A DNA stretch of 28,444 bases from Chara braunii (GCA_003427395.1 BFEA01000143.1:2692996-2721439); one strand, 5' to 3'; shown: positions 8,074 to 18,250, counted from the first letter of the stretch. Made by a program: numbers and translations. Notes: a model not told the origin generated them from the sequence alone.

Positions 8074-8503
8074 CAAAACAAGTAATTAATCTTATAATTT
8101 TGTGTTCTGTAGTAATATTACATATTAGGTACTATTTAAATATAGTTTTACATTTCAGTTATGATATATAAAGTTAGAGAGATTTTCATGCGCATCCGGG
8201 CCTGCCTGGTCGGGTACCCGGGCGTGACCCCCAGGGGGGGTTTACGCTCAGGGCACCCAGGTATGCAAAAAAAAAAAAAAAAAAAAGTATTTTTGCGCTC
8301 TCCCAGAGGATCCCAAATCCGGACTCTTTTCATTTTTTGAGAGTTGGTTGTTAAGGGGGGGGGGGGGAAGGGGGTATAAATTNTTTTTAAAGGGGCTAAG
8401 GGGTTAAAGAGGGGTCCCTTACTGTGTTTTTTTTTTTTTTTTTAATCTCCGATTCGGTGAGGAATTTTGCCCCCAACAAAAAGTTCGTATTGCAATTCTA
8501 TAC

Positions 8504-8534
<31 letters not shown>

Positions 8535-8616
8535 GCGCTGGTTTCGCTGGAGCGTGTATCCGGGCTTAAGTTGGGTGCTCGGGCGCCCGAAAAAAAAACT
8601 TAGATATAAATTTAAT
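8074..8616. other. Low-complexity and GC-patch region
   Basis: Two GC-rich patches (8190-8265 with CGGGTACCCGGGCG; 8535-8590 with GTATCCGGGCTT and CTCGGGCGCCCG) flank A, G and T homopolymers and one ambiguous base (8383). The patches may be remnants of an inverted-repeat element, but I cannot align them with confidence. Confidence 0.4.
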
Positions 8617-8950
8617 ATCACATAACTAAATTATTTTATTTTATAATGTGTTTGTTTAATAAATGAATAAGTATTATAAGTTATCATTTTATTTGTAACT
8701 TGTTGATTATTGATTTATTTTTTATAATTATTTTATTGTATTTCTAAGTTAAAATTTTATTATTGATTACGATAGAAACTATTTAAATGTATTTGTACTC
8801 TTCAATTGTGATTGATATGAATTATCATAAAGTTAACATGACTTAACGAAATTAGAAATTTCATAAAAATATTTTTAAAATTATTTTATTTTACAATATA
8901 TTTGTTTAATAAACAAATAAATATTATAGGTTATCATTTTTATTTACAAG
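8617..8950. repeat. AT-rich duplicated segment
   Basis: 8620-8770 (AAATTATTTTATTTTATAATGT...) is repeated with divergence from about 8870, where the copy is interrupted at 8950 by element B4 and resumes after 9287. The uninterrupted first copy holds a single TTTGTAAC (8692-8699) where the second has the B4 target duplication. Confidence 0.7.
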
Positions 8951-9286
8951 CTGCGTAGCACGACAAATGTGTTCGCGCCCCTTCACGTTCGCGCGAACAG
9001 CTTGCGAACTTGTTCGTGCGAACATTTTTGTTTTCGTAAAAAAAAAAACAACACAGTTAATTATTGTTACGACTTTTGATTTTTAACTCATGATTGGCTA
9101 TGAATTTGAACATAACTCCAAGATAAAAGTTGCTTGTATTGTTATTTTACATAACATATATTTGTTTCATATTTTTATGACTTCGTTTTTTTTCCAATGT
9201 TCACATTCGGAGGGTTTTGGACGCTTGTTCGCGTTCGGGCGAACATGTTCGTGTTCGCCTTCGAACGTGAACACGGTGCTACGTAG
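8951..9286 (+). mobile_element. Family B hAT-like MITE, copy B4 (336 bp)
   Basis: Left end CTGCGTAGCACGACAAATG; right end is the complement of CTACGTAGCACCGTGTTCACG. The flanking 8-mers TTTACAAG (8943-8950) and TTTCTAAG (9287-9294) match at 6 of 8 positions. A paralogous empty site at 8692-8699 carries a single 8-mer, which supports the boundaries. The interior has GTTCGCG-type motifs and the shared AT-rich module (9090-9190). Non-coding. Confidence 0.82.
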
Positions 9287-9309
9287 TTTCTAAGTTGAAA
9301 ATTGATTTA

Positions 9310-9495
9310 TTTTTTACAATAATTCTATTGTGTTTTTACCAAGGCTTCTCACCTTATTTTCTCGGGCGGCTCGACCGTGCAAACTAAGGTAAGGTCCCAT
9401 TAAAAAAATAAAAATAAAAATACTATGTAATGTAGGAAACGTAACTGGATAACCTTTGTCTCAGTGTCATATTGAAATTCTTTACTAAATTAAAT
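9310..9495. mobile_element. Family C-like fragment
   Basis: CTCGGGCGGCTCGACCGTGCAAA (near 9360) resembles the inverted ends at 14715-14760 and 14986-15030. 9460-9495 (GTGTCATATTGAAATTCTTTA) matches the family C version of the shared module near 15115. The fragment stops where family A sequence begins. Confidence 0.4.
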
Positions 9496-10071
9496 GTAAT
9501 GAAGAAAAATAAATTAAATAAGATTTACCTAAGCATTACATCCAAATTCCTTACCAAATTTCAAAAAAAAAAAAAACGAAAAATAAATAATAATAATTAA
9601 AAAAAAAAAAAAAAAAATTAAATTGAGTGATTGCGCGAGCACGTTTTCGACACTGCCATCTTTGGAGATTTTTAATGTTTTTCTGGCATAGCTAAATGCC
9701 CTGAAAATGTACAGATGTGTACTTCACGTAATGAAAAACCTACCAAAAAAAAATCAGAAAATAATAAAATTGTTTAGACCTCGAACGAAAGTGAAAACAA
9801 AAAGTAAAAACTGAAAACAAACGTGGGCGAGAACATTTTGACACCGCCATCTTTGGCGATTTTTAATTCTTATTTGGCTGAGCCAAATGACTTAAAAATA
9901 TATAGGCATGTACCCCACGTCATAGGGAACTCACAAAAAAAACATTAAAAAAAAAAGTTAGTTTTAGTCCCCAAAATAATTTTTAGCGGGGGCCGAACGC
10001 CGTCGGGTTCGGATTCCGTACGGGACCCTGAATGCCCGTATGTACGGAGGTCTGCCGAGGGGCCTCCGTGC
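9496..10071 (+). mobile_element. Family A fragment A3, both ends missing
   Basis: This starts inside the shared module (TTACCTAAGCATTACATCC) and carries both internal core motifs (9650-9669 and 9841-9860, spacing 191), the CCGAACGCCGTCGGGTTCGG block and the 3' subterminal hairpin (10042-10052 with 10061-10071). It ends at the outer hairpin arm, so the right terminus and the whole left GC-rich end are absent. At 9495 it is fused to a family C-like fragment. Confidence 0.82.
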
Positions 10072-11640
10072 AAGATACGCGCTCTCATGTCCACGTGACC
10101 TCTCTCCCTAGCTCTCCCACTTTCTGTCTTTCCCAATCACTCTCCCGTTCACACTAACTCCCTTGCTTTCACCTATCTCTCTCTCTCTCTCTCTCCTCGA
10201 TGTTCTCTCCCCGTCTCCACTTTCCTTTCTCTCTTTCTCTCTCGTTTCCCCTCTCTCTCTCTCACATACACACACAAACACAGATAGGTTATTGTCACCA
10301 TTGTTTTCCTCTCAAATAAAGCACCCAGTCAATCAAGCCGTATCTTGGGCAACTTTCGGTTCAGATACAATGAAACGAGCCATGTGATGTATTGCAGGGA
10401 AAACAATAGTGAGGAATTTTTTTTTTATTGTTGGTTCTCTCACTGTCACACGCCCTCACACATGCATGCGGTGATGCCGTCTCTCTCACCCACTCACGCT
10501 CACACATGCATGCACGCAATGAGGCCCTCTCTCTCACCAACTTACGCTCACACATACATGCCTCCGGTAGGTCTAGCTTACTTTCGCACTCACACACACA
10601 CATACACGCTTGCTCTTGCTCTTTCTCACGCACGCATATATATATCCATGCTCTCTCGATCTTGCACTCCTCCTTTATTTCCCTCACTTACCGACGTGTG
10701 CCTTGTCTCCTTCTAATTACTTTCCACTCCTCCTCACAGTCATTCCTTAGTTCTTCACAATTTCTTACTGCCAGTGCTGTGTTGCAGCGTTGCAAGCAAT
10801 ATCTCGCTAGTTTTCTCCATAATGTATCTGCCCGCCTCTAAAGACAGGAACATTGAATTAAGTAAAGAGAAAATTTGAGATGTATTTGTCCATCCCTAAG
10901 GCCAGGAACATTAAATTTAATGAGAATCTCCTTTTCCACATACAGACGCATGCGTTTACCCTCTCCCTCCCTCTTTCTCTCAGTGATGTCCCTCTCTCCC
11001 TTTTCGCTAGTCTTCTTGCAGGTGCCATTCCCTTGCTTGTCCATCATACACTCTTCCAAACGGACCTTTCTCCCCCTTACACCGCGCGCTTTACGGAATT
11101 CCCGTCATTTCTCATGATCTTGCGAGTTCACTTTCAGATGAATATGGCCATGCCTAGGGCCATGTGCAATACTTTAAAAAAAGTGTAAACAGAGTTAGGC
11201 ACACTCCCTCTCTCAGTCTTATTTATCCCACTCACACTAACTCCCTCGGTTTCACTAATCCGTCTTCTCCACATTCCCTCCCCCACTCTTTCTCTCTCCA
11301 CCGACGCACTCTCTCTCATCCACTTTTGTTTTTCCTCTCTTGCGCGGATAGCCTGAGCAAGCTCATGTTTGCTTGATCTTGAATGCATCTGGTTGCAGTT
11401 TGCACCTCTTACACCCACGCACATTGTTTTTCTCTCAGTCTAATCATCTTGGTTTCTTCTTCACTTACTGGTGCCATCACTCCTATCCTGTGAGCCAGCT
11501 GGTTGGATAGTTCTTAAATATATCCAGGCGTGATCAGCAACATATACATTATATGGGGATATGAAAATCAAGATAATAACAACCCTCTCTCTCTCTCTCA
11601 TCTACTGCCCATCTCACACTTCTCTTACCTCTCGTGAAAG
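10072..11640. repeat. Pyrimidine-rich simple-sequence block
   Basis: A ~1.5-kb stretch of CT- and CA-rich sequence on the plus strand. It holds short (CT)n and (CA)n tracts, a 44-48-bp tandem repeat at 10455-10565, and related longer repeats: 10148-10172 resembles 11231-11255 (CACACTAACTCCCT core), and GACAGGAACATT at 10843 resembles GCCAGGAACATT at 10902. Open frames of 70-137 codons exist on both strands over the same bases and are rich in Ser, Leu, His and Thr or in Arg and Glu, so they look like by-products of composition. Confidence 0.7.
10455..10565. repeat. 44-48-bp tandem repeat
   Basis: CTCACACATGCATGC begins at 10455 and 10499, and a variant (CTCACACATACATGC) at 10547. Units are linked by CTCTCTCACCMACT-like sequence. 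Confidence 0.85.
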
Positions 11641-12585
11641 CCCGCCAAGTGCCTGAAAGTCCAGTATGCTCCCCTTGACCACCACTTAACCACAACACCT
11701 TGCAAACAGGTATGGGGTCCAACAAACTCGTGAGCTGCGTTCCGTGTGGTCACAATCCGTACGCCGTGTTCTCTCAGGTCGCCTCAGTCCGAATGACCTT
11801 CAAATTAACCTCCCTACTGCATATATCCCCGTGCACCAGGCTCGGCGTGAGACTCACTTGGGTCACTTGGAACCGACTGCCACTTGCATCATCCGCCTGA
11901 TCTGCCCTCGATCCAGCTTCTCAATCATCAGGCTAGCTAGCCTACGGCCTGCAGCCCAACGCCTAGCCCATAGCTATTGTAGGCCTTAGCTATTGTCCAG
12001 TCCAAAATGTTAGACGCCACCATTCCAATAATGGTCAGCGGGGTCACATAGTTGCGGTCTTAATCCCAATTTCCACAACTGCGGTACCAGTCGAACAGTG
12101 GCCTATTGGCCCTGAACGGTAAATCAGGCCCACATGGTTATTGCCAAAGGCAGACTGAAGTGGTAAGCCCAAGCCGAAAAGCAAATAAGCTCGCCCGAAT
12201 AGGAGAGCAAGGGCCAACCAAATTGTAAAGGTGGATGGGACCACCTCTTAGCAATAACCACGACCGAAATAATCCAGGATGAAATTCTTCCTAAATTGTC
12301 GTTGGAGAACTACCAAAACCAGGATCCACCGAAAAAGTTGAGTGAACTGGACTATCGAGACTCTCAAATAAACCAAACAGTGGAAACTGCCGAATAAACC
12401 GAGCATCAAAGATCAAGTGAACCCACAAAATAGTTGTTACGCCGACGGTCACCATAGAACGCTGCAGTTCAAACTCACACTGGGTAGCAATATATTAACT
12501 GTAATGTATGAATTTGTTAGTCCCGCGTACCAACCGTAATCCCTAAAATCATAATGTTTGTCAAACCGTGCACTCACAAAATAAA
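11641..12585. other. Non-coding stretch of near-balanced composition
   Basis: Composition is closer to 50% GC than the flanks. Open frames are short, overlap on both strands and show no domain I recognise. I see no RNA gene or transposon end. Confidence 0.4.
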
Positions 12586-12929
12586 CGGGTCACCTATGTT
12601 ACCGAATGTACACGTACGGGGCCTTTCCGTACGAAACGTACAGATAATATCTATACGGGAACCTGTATGCCCTCGTACGACCCGTACGAAAAAAAAACAA
12701 AGTAATCCAAAAACTCCGAAAACAATATATATGATGTAAAATTCCAAGATAAGCAACATTTGCCCGAGCACCATCTGCAGATTCTTATTAGAATTGGAGA
12801 AAAAAAATAAAAACAGTAAAAAACAATTTAAAAACTCACGCGGACCTTGAGTACAAGTAGCGTACAAAAAATGAGTACAACTTGTACTCGTACGGGGGTG
12901 AGTACGAATCGCAACGTAGCGGGTCATTG
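12586..12929. mobile_element. Inverted-repeat element I (~344 bp)
   Basis: The left end CGGGTCACCTATGTTACCG pairs imperfectly with the right end (complement of CAATGACCCGCTACGTTGCG). Both are followed by CGTACG-rich subterminal sequence. The interior near 12735-12795 contains AGCAACATTTGCCCGAGCA, which is the shared module seen in families A and B. No convincing 8-bp duplication is visible, so the exact ends are uncertain. Non-coding. Confidence 0.55.
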
Positions 12930-13416
12930 ATGGTCAAATTGAACCACATAGATCAGGGTAGAACCAGGGCTAAACATAATCGGTCTAAAAAACCGGAAGT
13001 GCATTTGCGTCCTCGTGACCGAGCGTTAGAGAAAACAAGAGTGAAAACACAATAAACCCTCATCATAAAGGGTGTCAAAAATATGATAAAATAATAGAGT
13101 AAAATATATATTGGTAGGGGTTGTATCAGTGAGTGGAGGAGCGAAAAACAGAGACTGACCCGGACACCCCATTTTTCCTTCACTTATTAGATAAAAGACG
13201 AGTCAAAAATGAACACAGTAAATAAGCGTATACTCGTAAAACCCTCATTTCATGTAGCCAACTAAATTTGGCTGCTTGACACTGGACCACTCTGGTAGCC
13301 CAGGTTTCTACGTCAAAATTTTATTATTGATCATGATACCTGATTTTTTTAATATTAATTATAACTTAATATGTAAAAGGTAACGTATATCTTTCTTAAT
13401 TATATAATACTGTAAT
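12930..13416. other. AT-rich stretch, nothing recognised
   Basis: No gene seen. 13255-13305 (GTAGCCAACTAAATTTGG, GGTAGCCCAGG) faintly resembles family C ends. Confidence 0.35.
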
Positions 13417-14151
13417 CGTGGTAGCCGGTGTTCGACCGGGGTCGAGCGTCTGAACCCGAACGCCTGAATGTTCGGGCCACCCTGTAGATGAGCTCGGTCG
13501 TATGGACCAAATACGAACCCGAAAAAAAATAAAAATTGGAAAAAATATATGTTATGCAGAAAAATAAACTGAACAACATTTGCCCTAACATTATATAAAA
13601 ATTCTCTACCAAATTTAAAATAAAATTAAAATATGAAAAACAAATAGTAATAATAAAAATGAGAAAAAATGCAGCGAGAGTTAAAATCGGTGTATGGGCG
13701 AACACGTTTTAAACCTCACAATCTTTGACAATTTTTTTTTTTTTTTTACTAAGTCAAATGCCCTAAAAATTTATAGTTGTCTATCTCATATGATTCAAAA
13801 CTCATAATTATTTTTATAAAACATAATAAAATTGTTTTAGGCCCGATATAAAGTGAAAAGAGAAAAAAAAACAACAATATTGTTTGGGCGAGCATGTTTT
13901 GACACCGCCATCTTTGATAATTTTTCATTTTTATTTGACTAAGTAAAATGTCTTCAAAATTTATAGGCATATATCTCATATTATAAAGAACTAAAAAAAA
14001 AAAAATAGAACGAACAAATAAGTTTTGGGCCCCGAAATAGTTTTTGGCGGGGACCAAACTTGTTTAGGTTCGAACCTCGTACGTGACCTCGAACGCCTGA
14101 ACGTACGGAGGTCGGCCCAGAGGCCTCCGTACGTACATGCTGGTAACCATG
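13417..14151 (+). mobile_element. Family A hAT-like MITE, copy A4 (735 bp)
   Basis: Diverged copy in A1 orientation. Left end CGTGGTAGCCGGTGTTCG; right end is the complement of CATGGTTACCAGCATGTACG. Core motifs are at 13711-13731 (degenerate) and 13902-13921. The 3' hairpin pairs 14101-14113 with 14122-14134 at 12 of 13 positions. With these ends the flanking 8-mers ACTGTAAT and AATATAAT match at 6 of 8. A longer ATATAATACT match lies on both sides a few bases off, so boundaries could shift by about 5 bp. Confidence 0.82.
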
Positions 14152-14340
14152 AATATAATACTTTTGAATATTCGATTGGTAAAATATTATAAAAACTTAT
14201 GTATTATTATAAAATAAAAGATAAAAAAAAAATACTGCTTCTATTTTCTGCAATAAAATTTTCATCACATTCTTAATATTTTATTTCACTTGTTAAGCTT
14301 ATACCATCATTACTATTGCTTATTAATGTTTGAGCTTAAC

Positions 14341-14688
14341 TTGTGTAGCATTGTGCTTGCATTCGGTGACCGAACCCGAATGTTCGCAACCGAATGTAAA
14401 CAAGCGCCAAAACCTTCCGAACACAAACATAAAAACAAAAGTTCTAAGAAAAATATGAAAACAATATAGGTTATGTAAAATAATAATATAAACAATTTTT
14501 GTTTGGGAGATATGCTCAAATTCGTAACGAAACTCGAGTTAAGAATCTATCTACATATATATATAATCTTTACTTTTTAATAATAATAATTTTTTTTTGA
14601 CCGAACTCTTTCAGGAGGCATTCCACCGAACACCGTATGATAAACGGGCGTTCGGAAAAACTCTGAACATGTTTGGTATGCTACAAAG
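14341..14688 (-). mobile_element. Family B hAT-like MITE, copy B5 (348 bp)
   Basis: Inverted relative to B1. Left end TTGTGTAGCATTGTGC; right end is the complement of CTTTGTAGCATACCAAACATG. Flanking 8-mers AGCTTAAC (14333-14340) and AGTTCAAC (14689-14696) match at 6 of 8. The interior carries the reverse complement of the shared module (ATGCTCAAATTCGTAAC near 14511). Non-coding. Confidence 0.8.
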
Positions 14689-14696
14689 AGTTCAAC

Positions 14697-14773
14697 TTCA
14701 TTCCTTATTCTTGCTTGGGTCAACTTATTTTTCCGCGCGGTCAGGTCGTGCAAGGACCAGAGAACGTCCTAAG

Positions 14774-14805
<32 letters not shown>

Positions 14806-15231
14806 CTACTAGAGTGGCCCGTAACCACTTACCCGACGGAGCAAAAAAATAAAATAAAATAAAATATTTTTTATTTTTATTTTTATAAAGAATTTCGATG
14901 CGACTCTAAAGCAAAAATTAATCAATTATTTTTTTTGTATAACATATTATTTTCATAGTGTTTTGTTTTTTTTCCCTCGGGACTTTTCCTACTCTTTGCA
15001 CGGTCGGGCTACCCGAGGAAAAAAAAACTAACCAATGCAGCCCAACTGGGTAGGCTAGAATTAAAAAAAAATAAATTTTTTTATGCATAAAAATAAACAA
15101 AATAACTTTTGCGTTAGTGTCACATCAAAATTCTTTACCAAATTTTAAATAAAAATAAAAATCAGAAAATTTTATTTTTATTTATTTTTGGCTCGACCAG
15201 GCAAGTGGTATCGGGTTACCCTAGTAGCCTA
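14697..15231. mobile_element. Family C inverted-repeat cluster (nested)
   Basis: Two overlapping inverted-repeat pairs are visible. 14803-14842 (AGGCTACTAGAGTGGCCCG...) pairs with 15191-15230. 14715-14770 (CGCGGTCAGGTCGTGCAAGG) pairs imperfectly with 14975-15035 (TTGCACGGTCGGGCTACCCG). Copies of the shared AT-rich module lie at 14885-14970 and, inverted, at 15080-15165. This could be one element inserted in another, or an element rebuilt by recombination. No target duplication is clear. Confidence 0.6.
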
Positions 15232-15361
15232 GATATTTTTATGCTAAAAGTAATAAAAAAAAGTGTATAATGCATTTATACTTAACTTTCAACCATTTCG
15301 ATATTCTAAAGAAAACGGATTAAAAAAATAGAGGACGCATAAGAAAATAAACACTTATAAC

Positions 15362-16136
15362 CAGGGTCATCAGCCCGTCGGTACGGAGGTCCGTGGGCCA
15401 ACCTCCGTACGTATGGGCGTTCGGAGTCTTGTTCATGGTCCGAACCCGACGGCGTTTGACCCCCGCCAAAAACAATTTTGGGGTTAAAAATAGGTTTGTT
15501 TTTCTAATTGTTTTTTTGTCAGTTCGCTATGATGTGAGCTACATGCCTATAAATTTATAAGTTATTTTGCTTAGCCAAACAAAAATAAAAAATCGCCAAA
15601 GATGGCGGTGTCAAAACGTGCTCGCCCACTTACTTTTTTTTTTTTTCTTCACTTTTTACTTTCTGTTTTTATTTTATTGCGGGGTTGAAAAAAATTATTG
15701 TTTTTTGAAACTTTTTTCATGGGTTTTGTATTACGTGAAGTACACATCTGTAATTTTTCAAGGCATTGGGCTATACAAAAAAATAATGAAAATTCGTCAA
15801 AGATGGAGGTGTCGAAAATGTGCTCGCTCACTCACTAATTTTAATTCTCTTTCATTATTTTTATTTTTATTATTAGTTTTATTTTATGTATTTTATTTTT
15901 ATTTCAATTTTGGTAAGGAATTTGGATGTAATGCTCAAGCAAATGGTGTTTATTTTATTTTTCTTTAGAACATATTTGTTTTTTTATATTTTTTGAATTG
16001 TTGTTTTGTTTTTTGATTTTTTGTTTTGGTCCGCATTCGGCCCATACGACCGAACGCATCCCCAAGAGGTCCCGTACGTTCGGCCGTTTGGGTTCGGGTT
16101 CGGGCGTTCGGCCCGTCCCGAACGCTGGTTACCCTG
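15362..16136 (-). mobile_element. Family A hAT-like MITE, copy A5 (775 bp)
   Basis: Begins CAGGGTCATCAGCCCG and ends with the complement of CAGGGTAACCAGCGTTCGG. Flanked by CTTATAAC (15354-15361) and CTTATAAT (16137-16144), 7 of 8 identical. It is inverted relative to A1. The subterminal hairpin GTACGGAGGT (15381-15390) pairs perfectly with 15401-15410. Core motifs read on this strand as CGCCAAAGATGGCGGTGT (15592-15611) and TCAAAGATGGAGGTGT (15792-15812). The frames at 15567-15968 and 15649-15831 are chance openings within it. Confidence 0.93.
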
Positions 16137-16144
16137 CTTATAAT

Positions 16145-17407
16145 TTACTTATTGAGAACTACAAATATTCGTGAGAACAAATATTATGAAGACAAACCGT
16201 GTCACTTTATTATCATACATGTAGGTCACACTAAAACAAGGATTGTGGGTAATGAAAAATTGTAAAAATGGTATATTGGATTACCAATACTTAGTTTGAT
16301 TTTGTAAATATAGTTTATGCATGAATCTTCTTATTCTTAATGACTCAAAATAGTTGGTCATAATAAAAATCGATAACCATATATATTAAATTTGTGCAAG
16401 AAACAGTCAAGCAAACATAAACATTTTGCTTGATCGTGGTGATATCCGACAAGAAAACGGGGAAAGTCTTTCAGGGGTCAACCTTATTAAAGATTACAAG
16501 CTTGTTCAAGGATTGGATATTAGTCAACCCCGCAGTGCCACCGAGGTCGCCGGCGGGATTTTCAAATTTGTTTCTCTCACAACGACTGTTGACAGTGGAG
16601 GTTTTACAAGATGTTTGAGTTGGGGCGAGAGCGCAAGGCAGTTAAATAAAGACTCAAGGCAAACGACCCTCGGTTTCCGAAATGACATTCCCCAAACTTC
16701 CCCCAAAATGATCGATTTTAGAATTTGTGTGTTTTGGTCGTGCCTGCTCCGTTATTCCCTTGGGGTGCTAGGACAATCAATGTTGACGAAATGCAACCTT
16801 ATTCATCTTATAATTTCTCAACATTCTCCAATTTTTTTACATGGGACGTTGAGTCAGTTTTCTCATGCGTGATGCTCCCCACTAAGAGATGGTGGTTGCT
16901 AGTGGTATTTGCCCTCATCAACACCACAAACATCTTTGAGGGATGTTAAAAAAAAAAAAAAATCCAACATAATGCATGTTTTTTTGTTTATTGAGATGAA
17001 CATCAGGAATAATAAGAATTTGACAATTCAAAAAGTGACATTGTTCCATCTCATTTTCTCCTTGCAACTCGTCGATAAACTAACATATGGCCTCTATCTA
17101 TATTGATGTAAACCAAAGTTGCTCTCTAAAATACCAATAGTTAAAAAAACAAACACAATTATTTATCTCAAATTTTTTCTTTTGAAATGCTAGAAATCAT
17201 AATGTTTCAAAAGATTAAAAAATGAAGTTCGAAAAATCGAAGTAGAATATATAATTTAATAGATTATAAACATAATTATAAAGTATGTGGTAAATTAAAT
17301 ATAAATACTATAAATATGTATTGATCACATAACTAACGATATTTATAGAGTTACCCCTGATTAGAATGTAGAAAATTATAGTCATATATTATAACTATTA
17401 AAATGAT
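16145..17407. other. AT-rich stretch with one unassigned open frame
   Basis: A patch at 16430-16870 has more balanced composition than its AT-rich surroundings. It is open for 148 codons on the plus strand from 16426, with residues such as GGFTRCLSWGESARQLN. Shorter frames overlap it on both strands. I recognise no domain. The Met at 16426 precedes another overlapping start at 16430 in a different frame. It could be a remnant of a captured exon. The rest of the stretch holds nothing I can name. Confidence 0.25.
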
Positions 17408-17591
17408 TCCATAAACTGCGTAGCACGGCGAACGTGTTCGCAACCCTTTCTATTCCGGCGAACGTGTTCTCCCGTTCACGCGAACGGGCCGAGAACACGT
17501 TCGGGAGAACGTGTTATCAAGGCCCGCGAACGGGGTTCGCCTGGGCCGGTACCGGTTGCCGGCGGGGCTTTGGAGGGGTCTGGGGAACGCT

Positions 17592-17592
<1 letters not shown>

Positions 17593-17647
<55 letters not shown>

Positions 17648-17649
17648 TG
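17593..17649. repeat. (GT)n microsatellite abutting gap
   Basis: A GT tract that runs into the N block, so its true length is unknown. Confidence 0.97.
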
Positions 17650-17815
17650 NNNNNNNNNNNNNNNNNNNNNNNNNNNNNNNNNNNNNNNNNNNNNNNNNNN
17701 NNNNNNNNNNNNNNNNNNNNNNNNNNNNNNNNNNNNNNNNNNNNNNNNNNNNNNNNNNNNNNNNNNNNNNNNNNNNNNNNNNNNNNNNNNNNNNNNNNNN
17801 NNNNNNNNNNNNNNN
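17650..17815. other. Assembly gap (N)
   Basis: An uninterrupted run of N inside the GT-rich interior of B6. The neighbouring sequence on both sides is GT-rich, so the gap probably reflects unresolved simple repeat. Confidence 0.99.
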
Positions 17816-17950
17816 TGTGTGTGTGTGTGTCTGTCTGTGTATGTGTGTCTCTCTGTCTGTGTATGTGTGTCTCTTTGTCTGTGTATGTGTGTCTGTTTGT
17901 CTGTATATGTGTATATATGTGTGTTTGTCTGTGTATGTGTGTATGTGTGT

Positions 17951-18250
17951 GTCAGTGTGTCTGTGTGTCAGACTGTGCCAGACTGTTTCGTCGGACTTTG
18001 CATCAGACTGTGCTGGACGGTTTCGTTAGACTGTGTAAGTGTATGTGTGTGTCAAGGTGTCTGTGTGTCAGACTGTGCCAGACTGTTTTGTTGGACTTTG
18101 CATCAGACTGTGCCAGACTGTTTCGTCAGACTGTGCCAGTGTATGTGTGTGTCCGTGTGTCTGTGTGTCAGACTGTTTCGTCGGACTTTGCATCAGTCTG
18201 TGTCAGACTGTTTCGTCAGACTGTGCCAGACAACTTCATCGTTTGTGTGT
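17951..18250. repeat. 100-bp minisatellite, 3 copies
   Basis: CTGTGTGTCA recurs at 17961, 18061 and 18161, exactly 100 bases apart, each followed by CAGACTGTTTYGTYGGACTT. The third copy lacks a 10-bp GACTGTGCCA. Each unit is itself built of repeated CAGACTGTGC/CAGACTGTTTCGTC subunits. Confidence 0.92.

Noticed and set aside
8190-8590. A further inverted-repeat element bounded by CCGGGC-rich patches
   Set aside because: The patches align about as well in direct as in inverted orientation, and no flanking duplication is visible.
10428-10841. 137-codon His/Ser/Thr-rich frame
   Set aside because: The same bases are open in other frames and on the other strand; the content follows the CA/CT repeats.
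13402-14163. ATATAATACT as the true target duplication of A4
   Set aside because: It would move the ends away from the terminal sequence seen in other family A copies; kept only as an alternative.
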